From SAR202 cluster bacterium bin87 (GTDB lineage: Bacteria > Chloroflexota > Dehalococcoidia > Lucifugimonadales > UBA3495): a stretch of DNA of 64,000 nucleotides. This document shows positions 26,317 to 35,639 of the stretch, one piece after another (the stretch's first letter is position 1; each line of letters begins with the position of its first letter). Location: positions 1-64,000 of the forward strand of contig MPNC01000015.1 of assembly GCA_002238825.1 (NCBI GenBank), given 5' to 3'. Made by a program: the position numbers and the translations under genes. The notes below the pieces were generated by a model. It saw only the letters and a program-made list of their open reading frames with translations, was not told the DNA's origin and did not search any database.

Positions 26317-27774
26317 ATGTCGTTTCCACAATCGCCGGCGCCCACTGACGGCTCTTGCCGTCAGGGTGGAGAGCGGGCCGGCCTTGATTCCCCTACTTCC
26401 ATCGATCCAGTGGATCACGGCGCGTACGTTGGTTCGAGTCGTGGGCACTCCCAGGCATCGCCGTTCGGCGACACCCGCCAAGGAACGGGATCTATCTGTG
26501 CCTCGGATTGTTTCGGACCATGGTGTTGCTTGGAGGAATGTGACTGCGAGTGTCACGACCCGGAAACCGTTTTTTCGGGAAAAACCCCCCATGGGGAGCC
26601 GAGTAGGGCAGTGCCCCTTGGGTTTAATTCCCGAAAAAATGAGGATGAGCAGTCTGAATCGGGGACAGACGAGTTCATCCCTGGCAGTTGCATGGCCTCG
26701 CCGGAGCCTGAGAGTGCACAAGAATTCAGTAACGGGATGGCCTCGCATGCGGTGCTCGAACATCCGCTTGCCCCCGAATCGAGACCGGACGCCGACGGTT
26801 CGGAGTCAGAGTCGGGTCCGAAGCAGGAGTGGCCGGACTGCAAGTTTCGCGGTCGGCGAGTGATCATTACTTACACGCCGAAAGGCGATCCAGTGACGGT
26901 GCCGCTGACGTGCGAAGGTATGAGCAAGAAAGAATGGTGCGAACCCTGTGTCGCTCACCGGCACCTGATGCTGGTGGCACGCTACAGGGCACAGTCCGGA
27001 CACGAATCGCCGCGTACCAGCGTGGTGGTGACGTTACCTGAAAAGGACGACATCGAGAAGTGGGTCGAGTGCGTAGTGGGCGTTGCGCGGCGCACGGACG
27101 GCCGTGATGTGGCCTACGCTCGTCCGTTGTACGAGACCAAGAGAGGCGACTATCGCGTGATGGTCGTTTTTGACCAGTTGTTGAGTGACCGTGCTCACGA
27201 GTTGATGCACCGCAAGCTTCGACGCTGGCCGACGATGCAGGTTCGTCAGCGGGTGGTCACCGGCGACGATTTCTCGGCATTCCTGCGTAAGCTGCGCCGC
27301 GAAGGTGGGGCCAATACGACCAGCTGGTCGCAAAATTGGGCGAAGCTGCAAGAGGCGCCTCGGTATCTGACGGCGGGTGGCAGCATCAGTGTGCCGGAAC
27401 AGCCCGTTCTCTGGGTGGAGGCGCCGCTCTACTATCACGAGTGGCGTAAGGATGGTGAACCAGGGTCGTTGGCAGCCTGCCAGCTTTGGGTTAGTGACCA
27501 TGTTTCGGAGTTGCCCGACGAGAGTAGGCTGGTTGAGTGGGGCAGAGGGCCGCGGTATAAGGCGAAGGCAGCCCTCCGGAGGTGGGTAGCTGAGACCAGG
27601 TACTCCGGTAACTGGAAGTATCTGCTGCACGCGGCGGAAGCTTATACGGGGATGAGAGCCATGAGAGATTGCTACCGTCCGCTGCTGGAAGGCTGGAAGC
27701 CTGAGCCGGGCTGGTTTGATGCGCCGCTTGAGGACGATCCTGTTGACGATGGGATGTGGGATGATGCCTTTTAG
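26317..27774 (+). CDS. B-family protein (copy 1), Cys-cluster protein of unknown function
   Basis: This 485-aa protein has a long disordered Ser/Glu/Pro-rich N-terminus (about 170 residues with two Cys pairs), then VPLTCEGMSKKEWCEPCVAHRH, which parallels the PCxKCxxC cluster of the copies at 41275 and 52200. A mixed alpha/beta domain follows, including RGDYRVMVVFDQLLS. It is the most diverged copy; its membership rests on the Cys cluster, its position beside an A gene and its overall layout. ATG 26317 has CGGAG at good spacing. The function is unknown; a nucleic-acid role is only a guess from the Cys cluster and basic patches. Confidence 0.6.
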   Translation: MSFPQSPAPTDGSCRQGGERAGLDSPTSIDPVDHGAYVGSSRGHSQASPFGDTRQGTGSICASDCFGPWCCLEECDCECHDPETVFSGKTPHGEPSRAVPLGFNSRKNEDEQSESGTDEFIPGSCMASPEPESAQEFSNGMASHAVLEHPLAPESRPDADGSESESGPKQEWPDCKFRGRRVIITYTPKGDPVTVPLTCEGMSKKEWCEPCVAHRHLMLVARYRAQSGHESPRTSVVVTLPEKDDIEKWVECVVGVARRTDGRDVAYARPLYETKRGDYRVMVVFDQLLSDRAHELMHRKLRRWPTMQVRQRVVTGDDFSAFLRKLRREGGANTTSWSQNWAKLQEAPRYLTAGGSISVPEQPVLWVEAPLYYHEWRKDGEPGSLAACQLWVSDHVSELPDESRLVEWGRGPRYKAKAALRRWVAETRYSGNWKYLLHAAEAYTGMRAMRDCYRPLLEGWKPEPGWFDAPLEDDPVDDGMWDDAF

Positions 27775-27977
27775 GCTGTTGAGCCTGGCGGGTGGGATCT
27801 TGGGTGACGCCGTTGTGACAGACGTGGTTGTCGTGGAATGCGACGTCTGTGACTGGTCGATGGAGAGGATTCACAGCAAGAGTTGCGGGTCTTTGCGGTG
27901 CTAGTGGACGTCGCCCTGGGAGTGGAACAGTCCGCGCTGGTGTCGATTAGGAGGATGGTACGGCTTGACGTACGCGG

Positions 27978-28868
27978 TCAGCATTCGTCGTGGCCCTCGA
28001 TGTCGGTGTAGCCTTCGAAGACTACCGAACTGAATCGGAATATCAGGTTGCCTTGCTCGATGTGTTCCTCGACGCTGTGCTTGATGCGCGTGGTCTTGCC
28101 ATGGACGTCTCCGCATTGCTCGGTTAGCGTGTCCATGTACATGAAGCCTCTCACGTCCATGCTGCTGGAATCTTCGACGAAGTTCGGCATCTGGCCGCAG
28201 TTGGAGCACGGGCTAGCGCCCTTCTGCGTTCCGGAGATGATGGCCCAAGCTTGACGTGGGTGGCCGACTGCGGAGCATTCGTCGAGTGATTCCCGCGTGA
28301 TCTGCTGCTTGGCTATCTGTCTGAACAAGGTGATGGAAGGATCTTCGTCGGGCTCGGCCGTGAACTCGAAGCCGTCCGGTAGGTGCAACGCGTTGTGGTC
28401 ACCGTCCTCGGCGGCCAGCTTCCGGCTGTTGCCAGAATCGTTGGTGGTGTAGATGGGATGCTCGGTGGTGCCCAGGGGCATGGGCGGCGCGTCGGGCTCG
28501 CTGTCGCAGAGGATGGCCTGCATGGTGGTCCAGCGGCAATTGAAGGGCGCGGGCGGCGGTGGAGCGTCTGGGTTCGATGCCCAGAACTTCAGGGCGCGTA
28601 CGGCGCTGTTCGCGGAGCGGTAGCAACCCGTGACCTTCGTGAAGACCAGGCCGCCGTCGGCGCGGATCAGGCAGGGGTTGCAGGTGCCAGCGCCGTGGCA
28701 CTCGCAGGCGGTGGCGTCCTCGACGCTGCCCGACCAGTGTACGGTTCTTGGTGCGCAGAGGATGGCGGCGGCGTGGACGCGGCGCCCGTCGTCGAGCTGG
28801 CCGGCGTGCCAGCCTGAATCGCCGTCTTCGGCGAACATCTCGATGTGGATAAGTTCAAGGTCAGCCAT
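27978..28868 (-). CDS. A-family Cys-rich protein (copy 1)
   Basis: This 296-aa protein has the family motifs LIHIEMFAEDGDSGWHAGQLDDGRRVHAA-like N-terminus, a CECHGAGTCNPCLIR zinc-type cluster, VTGCYRSANSAVRALKFW, SLDECSAVGHPRQAW and CSNCGQMPNF. It aligns over nearly its whole length with the proteins at 39809 and 50649. It faces the first B gene tail to tail. A GGAGAG site precedes ATG 28868, and the family leader repeat lies just upstream. It probably binds two zinc ions. I do not recognise a described family. Confidence 0.75.
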   Translation of the reverse strand: MADLELIHIEMFAEDGDSGWHAGQLDDGRRVHAAAILCAPRTVHWSGSVEDATACECHGAGTCNPCLIRADGGLVFTKVTGCYRSANSAVRALKFWASNPDAPPPPAPFNCRWTTMQAILCDSEPDAPPMPLGTTEHPIYTTNDSGNSRKLAAEDGDHNALHLPDGFEFTAEPDEDPSITLFRQIAKQQITRESLDECSAVGHPRQAWAIISGTQKGASPCSNCGQMPNFVEDSSSMDVRGFMYMDTLTEQCGDVHGKTTRIKHSVEEHIEQGNLIFRFSSVVFEGYTDIEGHDEC

Positions 28869-28914
28869 GGTGGCTCTCCTGTCGTCGGGTTGCGGTTGCC
28901 GTGGTGAGGCTTTC

Positions 28915-29090
28915 TACAATGTTGCCAGCGCGGCCAGTGTCGGCCGGAAACGGCTCCCGGGCGCGTTCTGCGGCCTTGGTAGTGGAATTGCTGCACAGGC
29001 GCGAAAGCGGTGCCCTGTGGCGCTGCGGAGAAAGTGGTGAGGTGTGACGAAAACCGGCCGCCCTGACGTCAGGGCGGCCGGCGTCGCCGT
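28915..29090 (-). repeat. Leader-type repeat upstream of A copy 1
   Basis: On the minus strand this is the same ~130-170-bp sequence found upstream of the other A genes, with the GGTGCC/GGCGC hairpin, then GAATT...CCGAAAC...GGCAACATTGT. It also contains the perfect palindrome CCGGCCGCCCTGACG with its complement (29062-29090). Confidence 0.7.
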
Positions 29091-29268
29091 TGGGTTTCGG
29101 CGATGCAACTGCGGACATGGTAATTGGCCACGTTTATTGGAGGCGGGGTTGTGGCAGTGTGCTCCCGGGCAGGCGTACCTTTCTTGGGTGTCTCCGTCGA
29201 TATGATTTCGACAATCAACGATGTGGCTTGGGCGGCGTACCGCCGGAGTTTGCGCGGGAGCGATTGAC

Positions 29269-30060
29269 ATGTCGAGCAGGATCTTTAGGACGTGGCTGGC
29301 CTTGGCGATGGCGGTGCTGACCGTTACGGGCACGCTGGCGTGCTCCAGCATCAGCAGTGCTGAGCACGAACAGGCTTTAGTGGCGCAGGCCGCCGCCGCC
29401 CAGGCGCAAATCGACACCATCACCCAGGATCACGGCAAGCAGGTTGCTGAGCTTACGTCTGAGCTGGATGAGGCGCGCGAAGAAGTCGCTGGGCTGGAGA
29501 CGGAGGCAGCTGCGCTGAGGGCGGCTGGGGATGCCCAGCTGGAGAATGTCGAGCGCCTTGAAGTCCTGCTGTCTCAAGAGTTAGAAGCGGCGCAAGAGTC
29601 GCGTGAGGTGGCGGTTGATGCAGCACGGAGAGAAACTAGATGGACGTGGGATCCTGGAATGTTGACAGACGGGGGCGAGATTTTTTCCGTCGTCGGCTGG
29701 GCTTTCAGTCTTGAGGAAGTATCACCGCTTCAAATAGGTCTTTATGCAGAGTGCATCCAAGACGAAAGCAACTACCTTTACCTGTGGGATGATGTCATCT
29801 GGGAGGATGAGACAGAGTACATAGCTCGGGTGGGTCTTGACGGAGGACGACCGCGCAATGAAACAGTCTGGGGGTTCGGCGGTGCCTTTGGTGCCTTCGC
29901 AGACCTAGATGGCAAAGACCTGTGGGAATTGGAACGCATCCACGTGGAGTTAACCTACGGAGATGATCCGTCCTCGGTGACGTTTGACACGGCCCAGTTG
30001 CGACGTATGTTCCCCACCGAAGCCGATTTCTGCAACGGAGAAAAACCGGTGGGATACTGA
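29269..30060 (+). CDS. Coiled-coil lipoprotein
   Basis: This 263-aa protein starts with a lipoprotein signal (IFRTWLALAMAVLTV, lipobox GTLAC, Cys about residue 19). A coiled coil of about 75 residues (AQIDTITQDHGKQVAELTSELDEAREEVAGLETEA) leads to a C-terminal beta-rich domain with several Trp and acidic residues. It is anchored to the outer face of the membrane. ATG 29269 fits the signal; the track start does not. It is not clearly in an operon with its neighbours. The function is unknown. Confidence 0.75.
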   Translation: MSSRIFRTWLALAMAVLTVTGTLACSSISSAEHEQALVAQAAAAQAQIDTITQDHGKQVAELTSELDEAREEVAGLETEAAALRAAGDAQLENVERLEVLLSQELEAAQESREVAVDAARRETRWTWDPGMLTDGGEIFSVVGWAFSLEEVSPLQIGLYAECIQDESNYLYLWDDVIWEDETEYIARVGLDGGRPRNETVWGFGGAFGAFADLDGKDLWELERIHVELTYGDDPSSVTFDTAQLRRMFPTEADFCNGEKPVGY

Positions 30061-30084
30061 TGCGTCATGACCACCATGGCGGTG

Positions 30085-30345
30085 CCGCTGGTGGGAAAGT
30101 GGTGAGGTGTGTCGAAGGCCGGCCGCCCTGACGACGGTGGCCGGCGATGCCGTCGGTCGTCGACTGGAGTGGTACGGTGCCAGTGCTTGGATCTGCGCGG
30201 GTAGCCGTTGATCCATTGTCAAACTTCGCCAGCGCGCCCCAGTTTCGGCGGGAAACAGCCCCTGGGCGCATTCTGCGGCCTTGGTAGTGGAATTCTGCAC
30301 AGACGCGAAAACGGCGCCTTGTGGCGCCGTTGTGGTGCAGGCGGC
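30085..30345 (-). repeat. Leader-type repeat, solitary copy
   Basis: The GGCGCCTTGTGGCGCC hairpin (about 30325) and the GAATTCTGCACAGACGCG and CCGAAAC blocks match the leader repeat, while the GTGAGGTGTGTCGAAGGCCGGCCGCCCTGACG part is displaced to 30100. No A gene follows on its strand. Confidence 0.6.
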
Positions 30346-30859
30346 GGGCCGAAAATGCAACGGCCGCCTCGTGGTCGGGGAGGCGTGCCTCGAGTGCAAG
30401 CTTGTACGCGGTGGTCCATCCGTCGGGTCGGGAAAAGCCGTATTGTTCGATGGAATCCTCGCGAATGGAGTGGTGGGAATAGTGGTTCCGGTCGCTGATG
30501 AAACCGGTTCCGAACCAGTCTCCATTTGTGTTTCCGTTGTGCAACCGCCGCCCCGTCCTGGCCCAGGACGGGGCGGCGGCCGGAAGTGGCCGCGACGACA
30601 GGCGGATGTTGCGCCCGTTGGAGCTTTGGGGGTGTCCTGAAAATGAAAAAGGGACAGCCCCTCACTTCGGCGGGAAAGGTGGCCCGCGCTCCTGGCGTTG
30701 CGGCCGGAGATGGTAATCGTGTGAGCTGGCGGCGTGGCCGGAACAGGGTTTCGGCTTTGCTCAGCGTGTCTGGTGCCAGCATGGATCCAGAGGAGCGGCG
30801 ATGGCGATTTGGCTCGCTATGGGCACAGCCGGTGGAACGTGACTGGCAAACGCCGTGGG

Positions 30860-30970
30860 CATGCCCCAGTTCTTGCGCTGGGGCGACGGAGAGGCCCTCT
30901 GGACCCGCCGGTGGACAATTTTCTCTGTCCGTAACCTGCAGGGGCTCCAGGGGCCGCGTGGCGCGAGATT
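30860..30970 (-). repeat. Structured repeat copy
   Basis: TTGCGCTGGGGCGACGGAGAGGCCCTCTGG, then CCCGCCGGTGGACAA and CCAGGGGCCGCGTGGCGCG, match the copy at 25381. The terminal GAATTC parts are degraded. The rest of 30346-31035 shows no supported gene. Confidence 0.6.
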
Positions 30971-31035
30971 CGGCGTATGTCATGCCGCGACGCGGGCGGC
31001 AGGGGTGCCGTGGCCTCGGGTGTCTCGCTGCGCGA

Positions 31036-32583
31036 TTACGCGAGCAGCATGAACGTTGAAAGCGGCATGGCGACGACGCGTGGGTCGTCGATGGGCGGCG
31101 CGTCCTCTTGAGTGATGAGCAGCCCGAACGGAGCGCGATTGGTTGGCTCGTCGATGAACGACCTGACGGCTCGTGTGTCGCGCACTGGGTCGATGCCGCG
31201 TTGGTATTTGACCCGCACGGGGTTTTGCTGGTCGCCGACCCTGAACACGAAGTCCAGACCAGGTTCTCGGGGTGGCGTCGGCACACGGTCGGTTTCGAGG
31301 TTTCGGATGACGGAAGCGGTGGTGCCGAGTACGCTCTGGGCCATGTGTCCTGCCACCGTCGTGAGTTCTGGGTTGGCGTCCAGCGCGTCGGGCGTGAGGG
31401 GAACCTGTTCCTGTAACCAGCTGGCGCGCAGCGCGTGATCTGCCAGGCAGAGTTTGATGGTGTCCCGTGGGCGATTGAGGTTCAGCACTGGCCACGGCAA
31501 GAGCCGTACCAGCGAGGTGTCAGCCAGAGCCTGCAGGTAGTGGGCGACCTCTTCAGGTTCGGCGTCTTTGTCGGACGAAAGGCTGGCTTCTTGGGCAAGT
31601 TCGCTGACGGACGTCTTCCGCCCAGCGTGACGACAGGCGATTTCAAACGTCATCTCTATCAGCGCAGCGTCGCGGTCCTGGCTGTGTGTTCCAGTCAGCA
31701 GGTCGTGCTGCAACACCGGCTTGATGACGTCCTCGTTGAGGTGATGGGCGAGGGTCGTCCAATCGGTGGGTGGTTGCCTCGGGTCATGGGCAACTGGGTA
31801 GCCGCCGCGTTCCGAGAAGAGGCGGAAGGCCTGGTCCCGAGCCACTGCATTTTTCCGTCCGTGTTCGGCCAGGTCTTGCCAGAACTCCAGTCGGCGCAAT
31901 TGCCCAAAGCGTACTTCGTGCGGGAAGTGTTCGAGGGGTGCCATGTCTCTAAATTCGGCGATTTCGGTGAGTGACAGAGTTCCGGCCTCGACGGTCGAAA
32001 GGCGGCCTGCCATCTGGTGACCGCCGCGCTCGATGCGAAGTGCGGAGCTGCTGGTGGCCACGACTTTGACGGCGGTATGGTCGACCAGGAATTTGAGCTG
32101 TTCGTTCCAATTGTGGATGCGCTGCACCTCGTCGAAGAACAGGTAGGCGGGCTGTCCCTGGTGTGCCAGGGTGTTAAAGGTGCTGGGCGTGATGTTGCGC
32201 CCGATCCAGGACGTGATGCGCAGGATGGGGTTCTCCATCTCGTCGGTGCCGTCCATCTCCTCGAACTGGACTCGGATGATGTGGTGTGGCGGTACGCCCT
32301 TGGCCAGCAGGTCGCGGATGATCTGGAGCTGCATAGTGGTTTTACCCACCCCGAGGGGGCCGGTCACGGCGACGATTGGCGTGAAGCCTGACTCCAGGCG
32401 TTGGCGGACCTGGCCGACAAGATGCCGGCGGGTGGTGGGCACCGGTGGAGCAGGTTCGCCCCACCACCACGGGTTCGATTGGTGTAGGCTTTCCACCAAC
32501 TCGGTCGGAAGGGGTAGTGGCGTGTAAGGTGGTAAGAGCGTGTTCACGGTGAAACCCGTTTCGCTTGCTGCCCACGATTTCAT
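31036..32583 (-). CDS. AAA ATPase of the AAA_14/DUF4143 type
   Basis: This 515-aa protein has Walker A GPLGVGKTT (about residue 80), Walker B YLFFDEVQRI, a sensor-like VVATSSSAL, and a C-terminal winged-helix plus nuclease-like region (FVFRVGDQQNPVRVKYQRG) as in the DUF4143 ATPases. This group is widespread in mobile and defence regions and is thought to act on DNA or in stress; a precise role is not established. The start is uncertain: ATG 32583, or a GTG at 32547. It lies between blocks of structured repeats. Confidence 0.82.
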   Translation of the reverse strand: MKSWAASETGFTVNTLLPPYTPLPLPTELVESLHQSNPWWWGEPAPPVPTTRRHLVGQVRQRLESGFTPIVAVTGPLGVGKTTMQLQIIRDLLAKGVPPHHIIRVQFEEMDGTDEMENPILRITSWIGRNITPSTFNTLAHQGQPAYLFFDEVQRIHNWNEQLKFLVDHTAVKVVATSSSALRIERGGHQMAGRLSTVEAGTLSLTEIAEFRDMAPLEHFPHEVRFGQLRRLEFWQDLAEHGRKNAVARDQAFRLFSERGGYPVAHDPRQPPTDWTTLAHHLNEDVIKPVLQHDLLTGTHSQDRDAALIEMTFEIACRHAGRKTSVSELAQEASLSSDKDAEPEEVAHYLQALADTSLVRLLPWPVLNLNRPRDTIKLCLADHALRASWLQEQVPLTPDALDANPELTTVAGHMAQSVLGTTASVIRNLETDRVPTPPREPGLDFVFRVGDQQNPVRVKYQRGIDPVRDTRAVRSFIDEPTNRAPFGLLITQEDAPPIDDPRVVAMPLSTFMLLA

Positions 32584-32699
32584 GGGCAGCGCATGATTGG
32601 AGCAACAGGGTTGATCTTGTAGAGTCCACGCTATTATCGCGTTTCCCGGTGCCGAGATTCAATTCTGGGATGCCGTGTGGCTGGTGGCGCTGCTCGGCA

Positions 32700-33380
32700 T
32701 GGGTGGTCTTCCTTCGCGTGGTGGCGAGAACCCGCGCAGGAGCTACGGAGAGGCCCTTGCACTGCTCGGCGGGCATTTCCTCGGTCGGTGGCGTTGGCGG
32801 TGCCCAGGGGCCGCGTGGTGCGGTAATGCGGTCATCCCCTGCCGCGATGCGGGTGGCTGTGGTCGCCTTGGCCTCGGGATCTTGCGGCGTGTCGTGACGC
32901 TCACGGACGTGCCCTCATTCCTACGCTGGAGCCACGGAGGAGCCCTCCGGCGGTGCTGGTGAACATTTCCCTGTCCGTGATCTGCAGGGGCTTCAGGGGG
33001 CGCGACGCTGGCGGCTGTGGTCGCTGTGGCTGCGGGATCTCGCTGCGCTGCCGTGGTGCTTATGGACGTGCCAGTATTCCTGCGTTTGGGCGACGGAGAG
33101 GCCCTCTGGTGTCGCTGGGGCAGGATTTCCCCTTCGGGATTCGCGAGGCTCTCTCCGTGGCCCTGCGAGCGATTTTCCCGCCAGTCGATGCTTGCGGAGG
33201 CTGCGGCATGCTGCGCTGTATCGTTGCTGTCGGCGCGGGTTTGCCGCTGCACTCCGTGGTTGGTCGGCAGGTGGCTGAATTCTCGCGCCTGAGCCTCTGT
33301 GGGGGCCTCGGGCGCTGCTGGGGCAGGAATTCTCCTTCGGGACTTGCGCGCGGCTCTCCGTGGTTCTGCGAGCCATTTTC
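32700..33380 (-). repeat. Decaying tandem array of the structured repeat
   Basis: At least three to four units recur: GCTACGGAGAGGCCC at 32740, GCTGGAGCCACGGAGGAGCCC at 32928, GGCGACGGAGAGGCCC at 33090, and CGCCTGAGCCTCTGTGGGGGCC at 33287. They alternate with the GGTGGCTGTGGTCGC...TCTCGCTGCG spacer. The interval 32584-33635 holds no supported gene. Confidence 0.6.
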
Positions 33381-33635
33381 CGGCTTTGCCTTGTCGGGTG
33401 CCGCCGGACTTGCTTGCTCCTGGTCGACCTGCCTGGGCTCCTGCTTTTTGCGTTCTCGCGCGAACCAAAATTTTTGCCGGGCAGCCGCTTTTTTTATTTC
33501 GCGCGCAGCCAAAATCATGCTGCGAACTCCGCCATTTTTGTCGTGGATGCGGCTAATTTTGCTGGGTGCGGTGCGTATTTACCCTGTTATGGGATGTCAC
33601 CCCTCCCGAGGTCTGGTGTGGCGGCATGGGGTCGG

Positions 33636-33800
33636 TCATTGGGTGGTTTTGCGGGCCTTGCGGAGCTTCGCCAAGTCGCGTTGTACGGTCCGCTCTGATA
33701 CTCAGAATACCTCTGCTATTTCTGGCACGGTGTAGCCGAGTTGGACCATCAATTCGATTTCTGCATTGGACTGGTTCGGCGAGGCGGCCTTTGGTTGGGA
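33636..33800 (-). pseudogene. Helix-turn-helix gene remnant with in-frame stop
   Basis: The minus strand reads IELMVQLGYTVPEIAEVF, then TGA, then VSERTVQRDLAKLRKARKTTQ and a stop in the same frame. This is a typical HTH of the resolvase or response-regulator kind with one nonsense codon in the turn. No start codon is evident upstream. It may be a decayed regulator or transposase fragment. Confidence 0.4.
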
Positions 33801-33827
33801 ACTGGACGACGTAGAAGTCCTCCTGTT

Positions 33828-34355
33828 GTGGTGGAGCAGCTGTTCATCGCTTGCGTTCTATTTGTTCAGTTGGCAAACACAGCGATTCCGGCACTACCAA
33901 TGCTTGCCGCGCTGCCAGTGGCAACTTGGCTCGTGGTTTCGGAGCACCCCGCGTTTCGGCCTCTGCTACGGCTCCTTCTTGTATTGGGGTTGCTGATGTT
34001 GCTAGCTGCTTCCCTGGTCATGCTGGCGAGCATCTGGGTTGATGCACTGTCCCAATACAATCGCGTAGTGCAAACTTTTGGCGGCATTGGAGGCACCGTG
34101 GCCATCGTTAGCTGGTTAGGAAGCGTTTTTGCTCCACCCCTGAGCCGAGCTGAGTTCGAGCAGGCCATGGCGAAGCAGACCGAGGCAATAGCGGCTCTAA
34201 CCGATGCCGTGAATTCGAACAACGAGGCTGTGATTGTTCAGCTGTCCGAGCTCAACCAACAAGTGTCAACCCTGCCTGAAAGAATCGCCGCTTTGATAAA
34301 TGAGCGCGATGCGCGCGTGGTTACTCACGTTCAACCGGACGATGTCGAGGATTAA
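33828..34355 (+). CDS. Small membrane protein with C-terminal coiled coil
   Basis: About 175 aa. Three hydrophobic helices (LFIACVLFVQLANTAI, LLRLLLVLGLLMLLAASLVML and FGGIGGTVAIVSWLGSVF) are followed by a helical tail with EFEQAMAKQTEAIAALTDAVNSNNEAV. I use GTG 33828 because the longer track start at 33741 overlaps the antisense HTH remnant and is not hydrophobic; the true start is uncertain. The function is unknown. The tail may oligomerise. Confidence 0.55.
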   Translation: MVEQLFIACVLFVQLANTAIPALPMLAALPVATWLVVSEHPAFRPLLRLLLVLGLLMLLAASLVMLASIWVDALSQYNRVVQTFGGIGGTVAIVSWLGSVFAPPLSRAEFEQAMAKQTEAIAALTDAVNSNNEAVIVQLSELNQQVSTLPERIAALINERDARVVTHVQPDDVED

Positions 34356-34379
34356 TCCCCGGTGGTTGACGGTCATCGT

Positions 34380-34565
34380 TGCTTTGCTAACCGTGCGTAG
34401 GTGGCCCAGTTTCGGCCGGAAGCGGCTCCGGGTGCGTTTTGGTGGCCCTGGTAGTGGAATTGTGCTGCACAGACGCGAAAACGGCTCCCTGCCGCGCTGC
34501 GGTGAAAGTGTTGAGGTGTGACGAACACCGGCCGCCCTGACGCCACGGCGGCCGGCGTCGCTCGT
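34380..34565 (-). repeat. Leader-type repeat, solitary copy
   Basis: CCCAGTTTCGGCCGGAAGCGGC, GTAGTGGAATTGTGCTGCACAGACGCGAAAACGG and GGTGTGACGAACACCGGCCGCCCTGACG match the copy at 28915 in order. No A gene adjoins it. The rest of the gap up to 34852 has no supported gene. Confidence 0.65.
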
Positions 34566-34852
34566 CTACCGCGGCGAGTTGTAGTCGGTTTCAGCCCATC
34601 GTCGGCGAGATGGCGGAGCAGTTCTGACCGGCTGCGGGCGACAATGTTGACCTCATTGAATTGTCGGCGATGCCTGCAGAGACCATGCACCACCCCGAAG
34701 GACGCGTGGTTATCGGCGTCGGTACTGGTAGCGGAATGTCAACCGGTACGATTGCCTTTGTGTCTTGTTTGCGCCATATTACGGAGATTGAGTCCGCCGA
34801 CGCCAACGGCGGGGTTCGGCATAACAGGCCATCTGACCAGGAGGATAGCGCA

Positions 34853-35386
34853 ATGGCCAGCCACGGCACCGAAAAAGAAAAACTCGTTGAAGCCGTCATT
34901 TACATCAGCCACCGGTCAATGGACGACCCCAATTTCAGCACAGGAAAATTGACCAAAATGCTTTACATGGCTGATTGTCACTCGTACCACGAATACGGGA
35001 GCCCAATCACAGGGGCGATCTACGTCCACTTCCCCAATGGACCCCACCCAGACCGTTGGCACGAGACCCGACGGGTGATGGAGGACGACGGAGCCGTAAC
35101 CGTCGTGTACGACGAGACGGCCCAGGGTTATCACCATTACTTCATGGTGCCGGCTCGGGAGCCGAACTTGGAGTTGCTTGGCTCCGACGACGTGAAGATC
35201 CTCGACCACCAGATTTCGTTCTTCTCTGGGTTCAATGAGGCTGCGATGGAAAATTTTTGTCGCCAGGAGTCGGGCTGGCTGTCCACGGAGGATGGCGAAC
35301 CCATCAGTTGGGAGCAAACGGGGGTGTTTGCCCGGCCGGCAACTCTTCGGTCTGTGGCGGTGGGTTCTGGGATTCGTGTGCAATGA
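34853..35386 (+). CDS. Panacea-domain (SocA-like, DUF4065) protein, putative antitoxin
   Basis: This 177-aa protein has the Panacea signature: KLTKMLYMADCHSYHEYGSPITGAIYVHFPNGPHP at about residues 27-61, matching the KLxKLLYFAD...GxxItGaxYxxxpyGPvP pattern. Panacea proteins commonly act as antitoxins or proteolytic adaptors. ATG 34853 follows an AGGAGGAT site. It ends with a 4-bp ATGA overlap with the next ORF (35383-35634), as in toxin-antitoxin operons. The domain call is solid; the antitoxin role is inferred. Confidence 0.78.
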   Translation: MASHGTEKEKLVEAVIYISHRSMDDPNFSTGKLTKMLYMADCHSYHEYGSPITGAIYVHFPNGPHPDRWHETRRVMEDDGAVTVVYDETAQGYHHYFMVPAREPNLELLGSDDVKILDHQISFFSGFNEAAMENFCRQESGWLSTEDGEPISWEQTGVFARPATLRSVAVGSGIRVQ

Positions 35387-35634
35387 CCTTGGGTCGCGGC
35401 GGTCCCTACGGGGTCGTTCGCAGTCGGAACTTCGAGAATCAGTGGAACGATGCGATGAGAAGCGGCCGCATTCCCTCAGGTCGCGACTCTTCGTTGGAGC
35501 ACATTTGCTCGAGCGTGCTGGCCAGATCTCCTCGGATTGGTGCCACAAGGCGGGGCAAGCCGAGCAACTACCGAACGGTGCTGATTCCCAGGCTCACTTA
35601 CCGGATACCAGAGATAGTAGGATTGTTCAAGTAG
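35383..35634 (+). CDS. Overlapping downstream partner of the Panacea gene, end altered by IscB element
   Basis: This 83-residue basic protein (MTLGRGGPYGVVRSRNF...) starts inside the stop codon of the Panacea gene, implying translational coupling. Its stop codon lies inside the left 20-bp inverted repeat of the IscB element, so the original C-terminus may have been cut off or replaced. By position it is a candidate toxin. I recognise no family. Confidence 0.5.
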   Translation: MTLGRGGPYGVVRSRNFENQWNDAMRSGRIPSGRDSSLEHICSSVLARSPRIGATRRGKPSNYRTVLIPRLTYRIPEIVGLFK

Positions 35635-35636
35635 GG
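35617..35636 (+). repeat. Left inverted repeat of the IscB element
   Basis: This 20-bp sequence is a perfect inverted match to 37374-37393. It carries the TAG stop codon of the ORF at 35383. Confidence 0.85.
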
Positions 35637-35639
35637 GAA

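Noticed and set aside
25707-26345. 212-aa minus-strand ORF upstream of hsdM
   Set aside because: It passes through a terminator hairpin and intergenic sequence. Only its last 50 residues look protein-like, so I did not call a gene.
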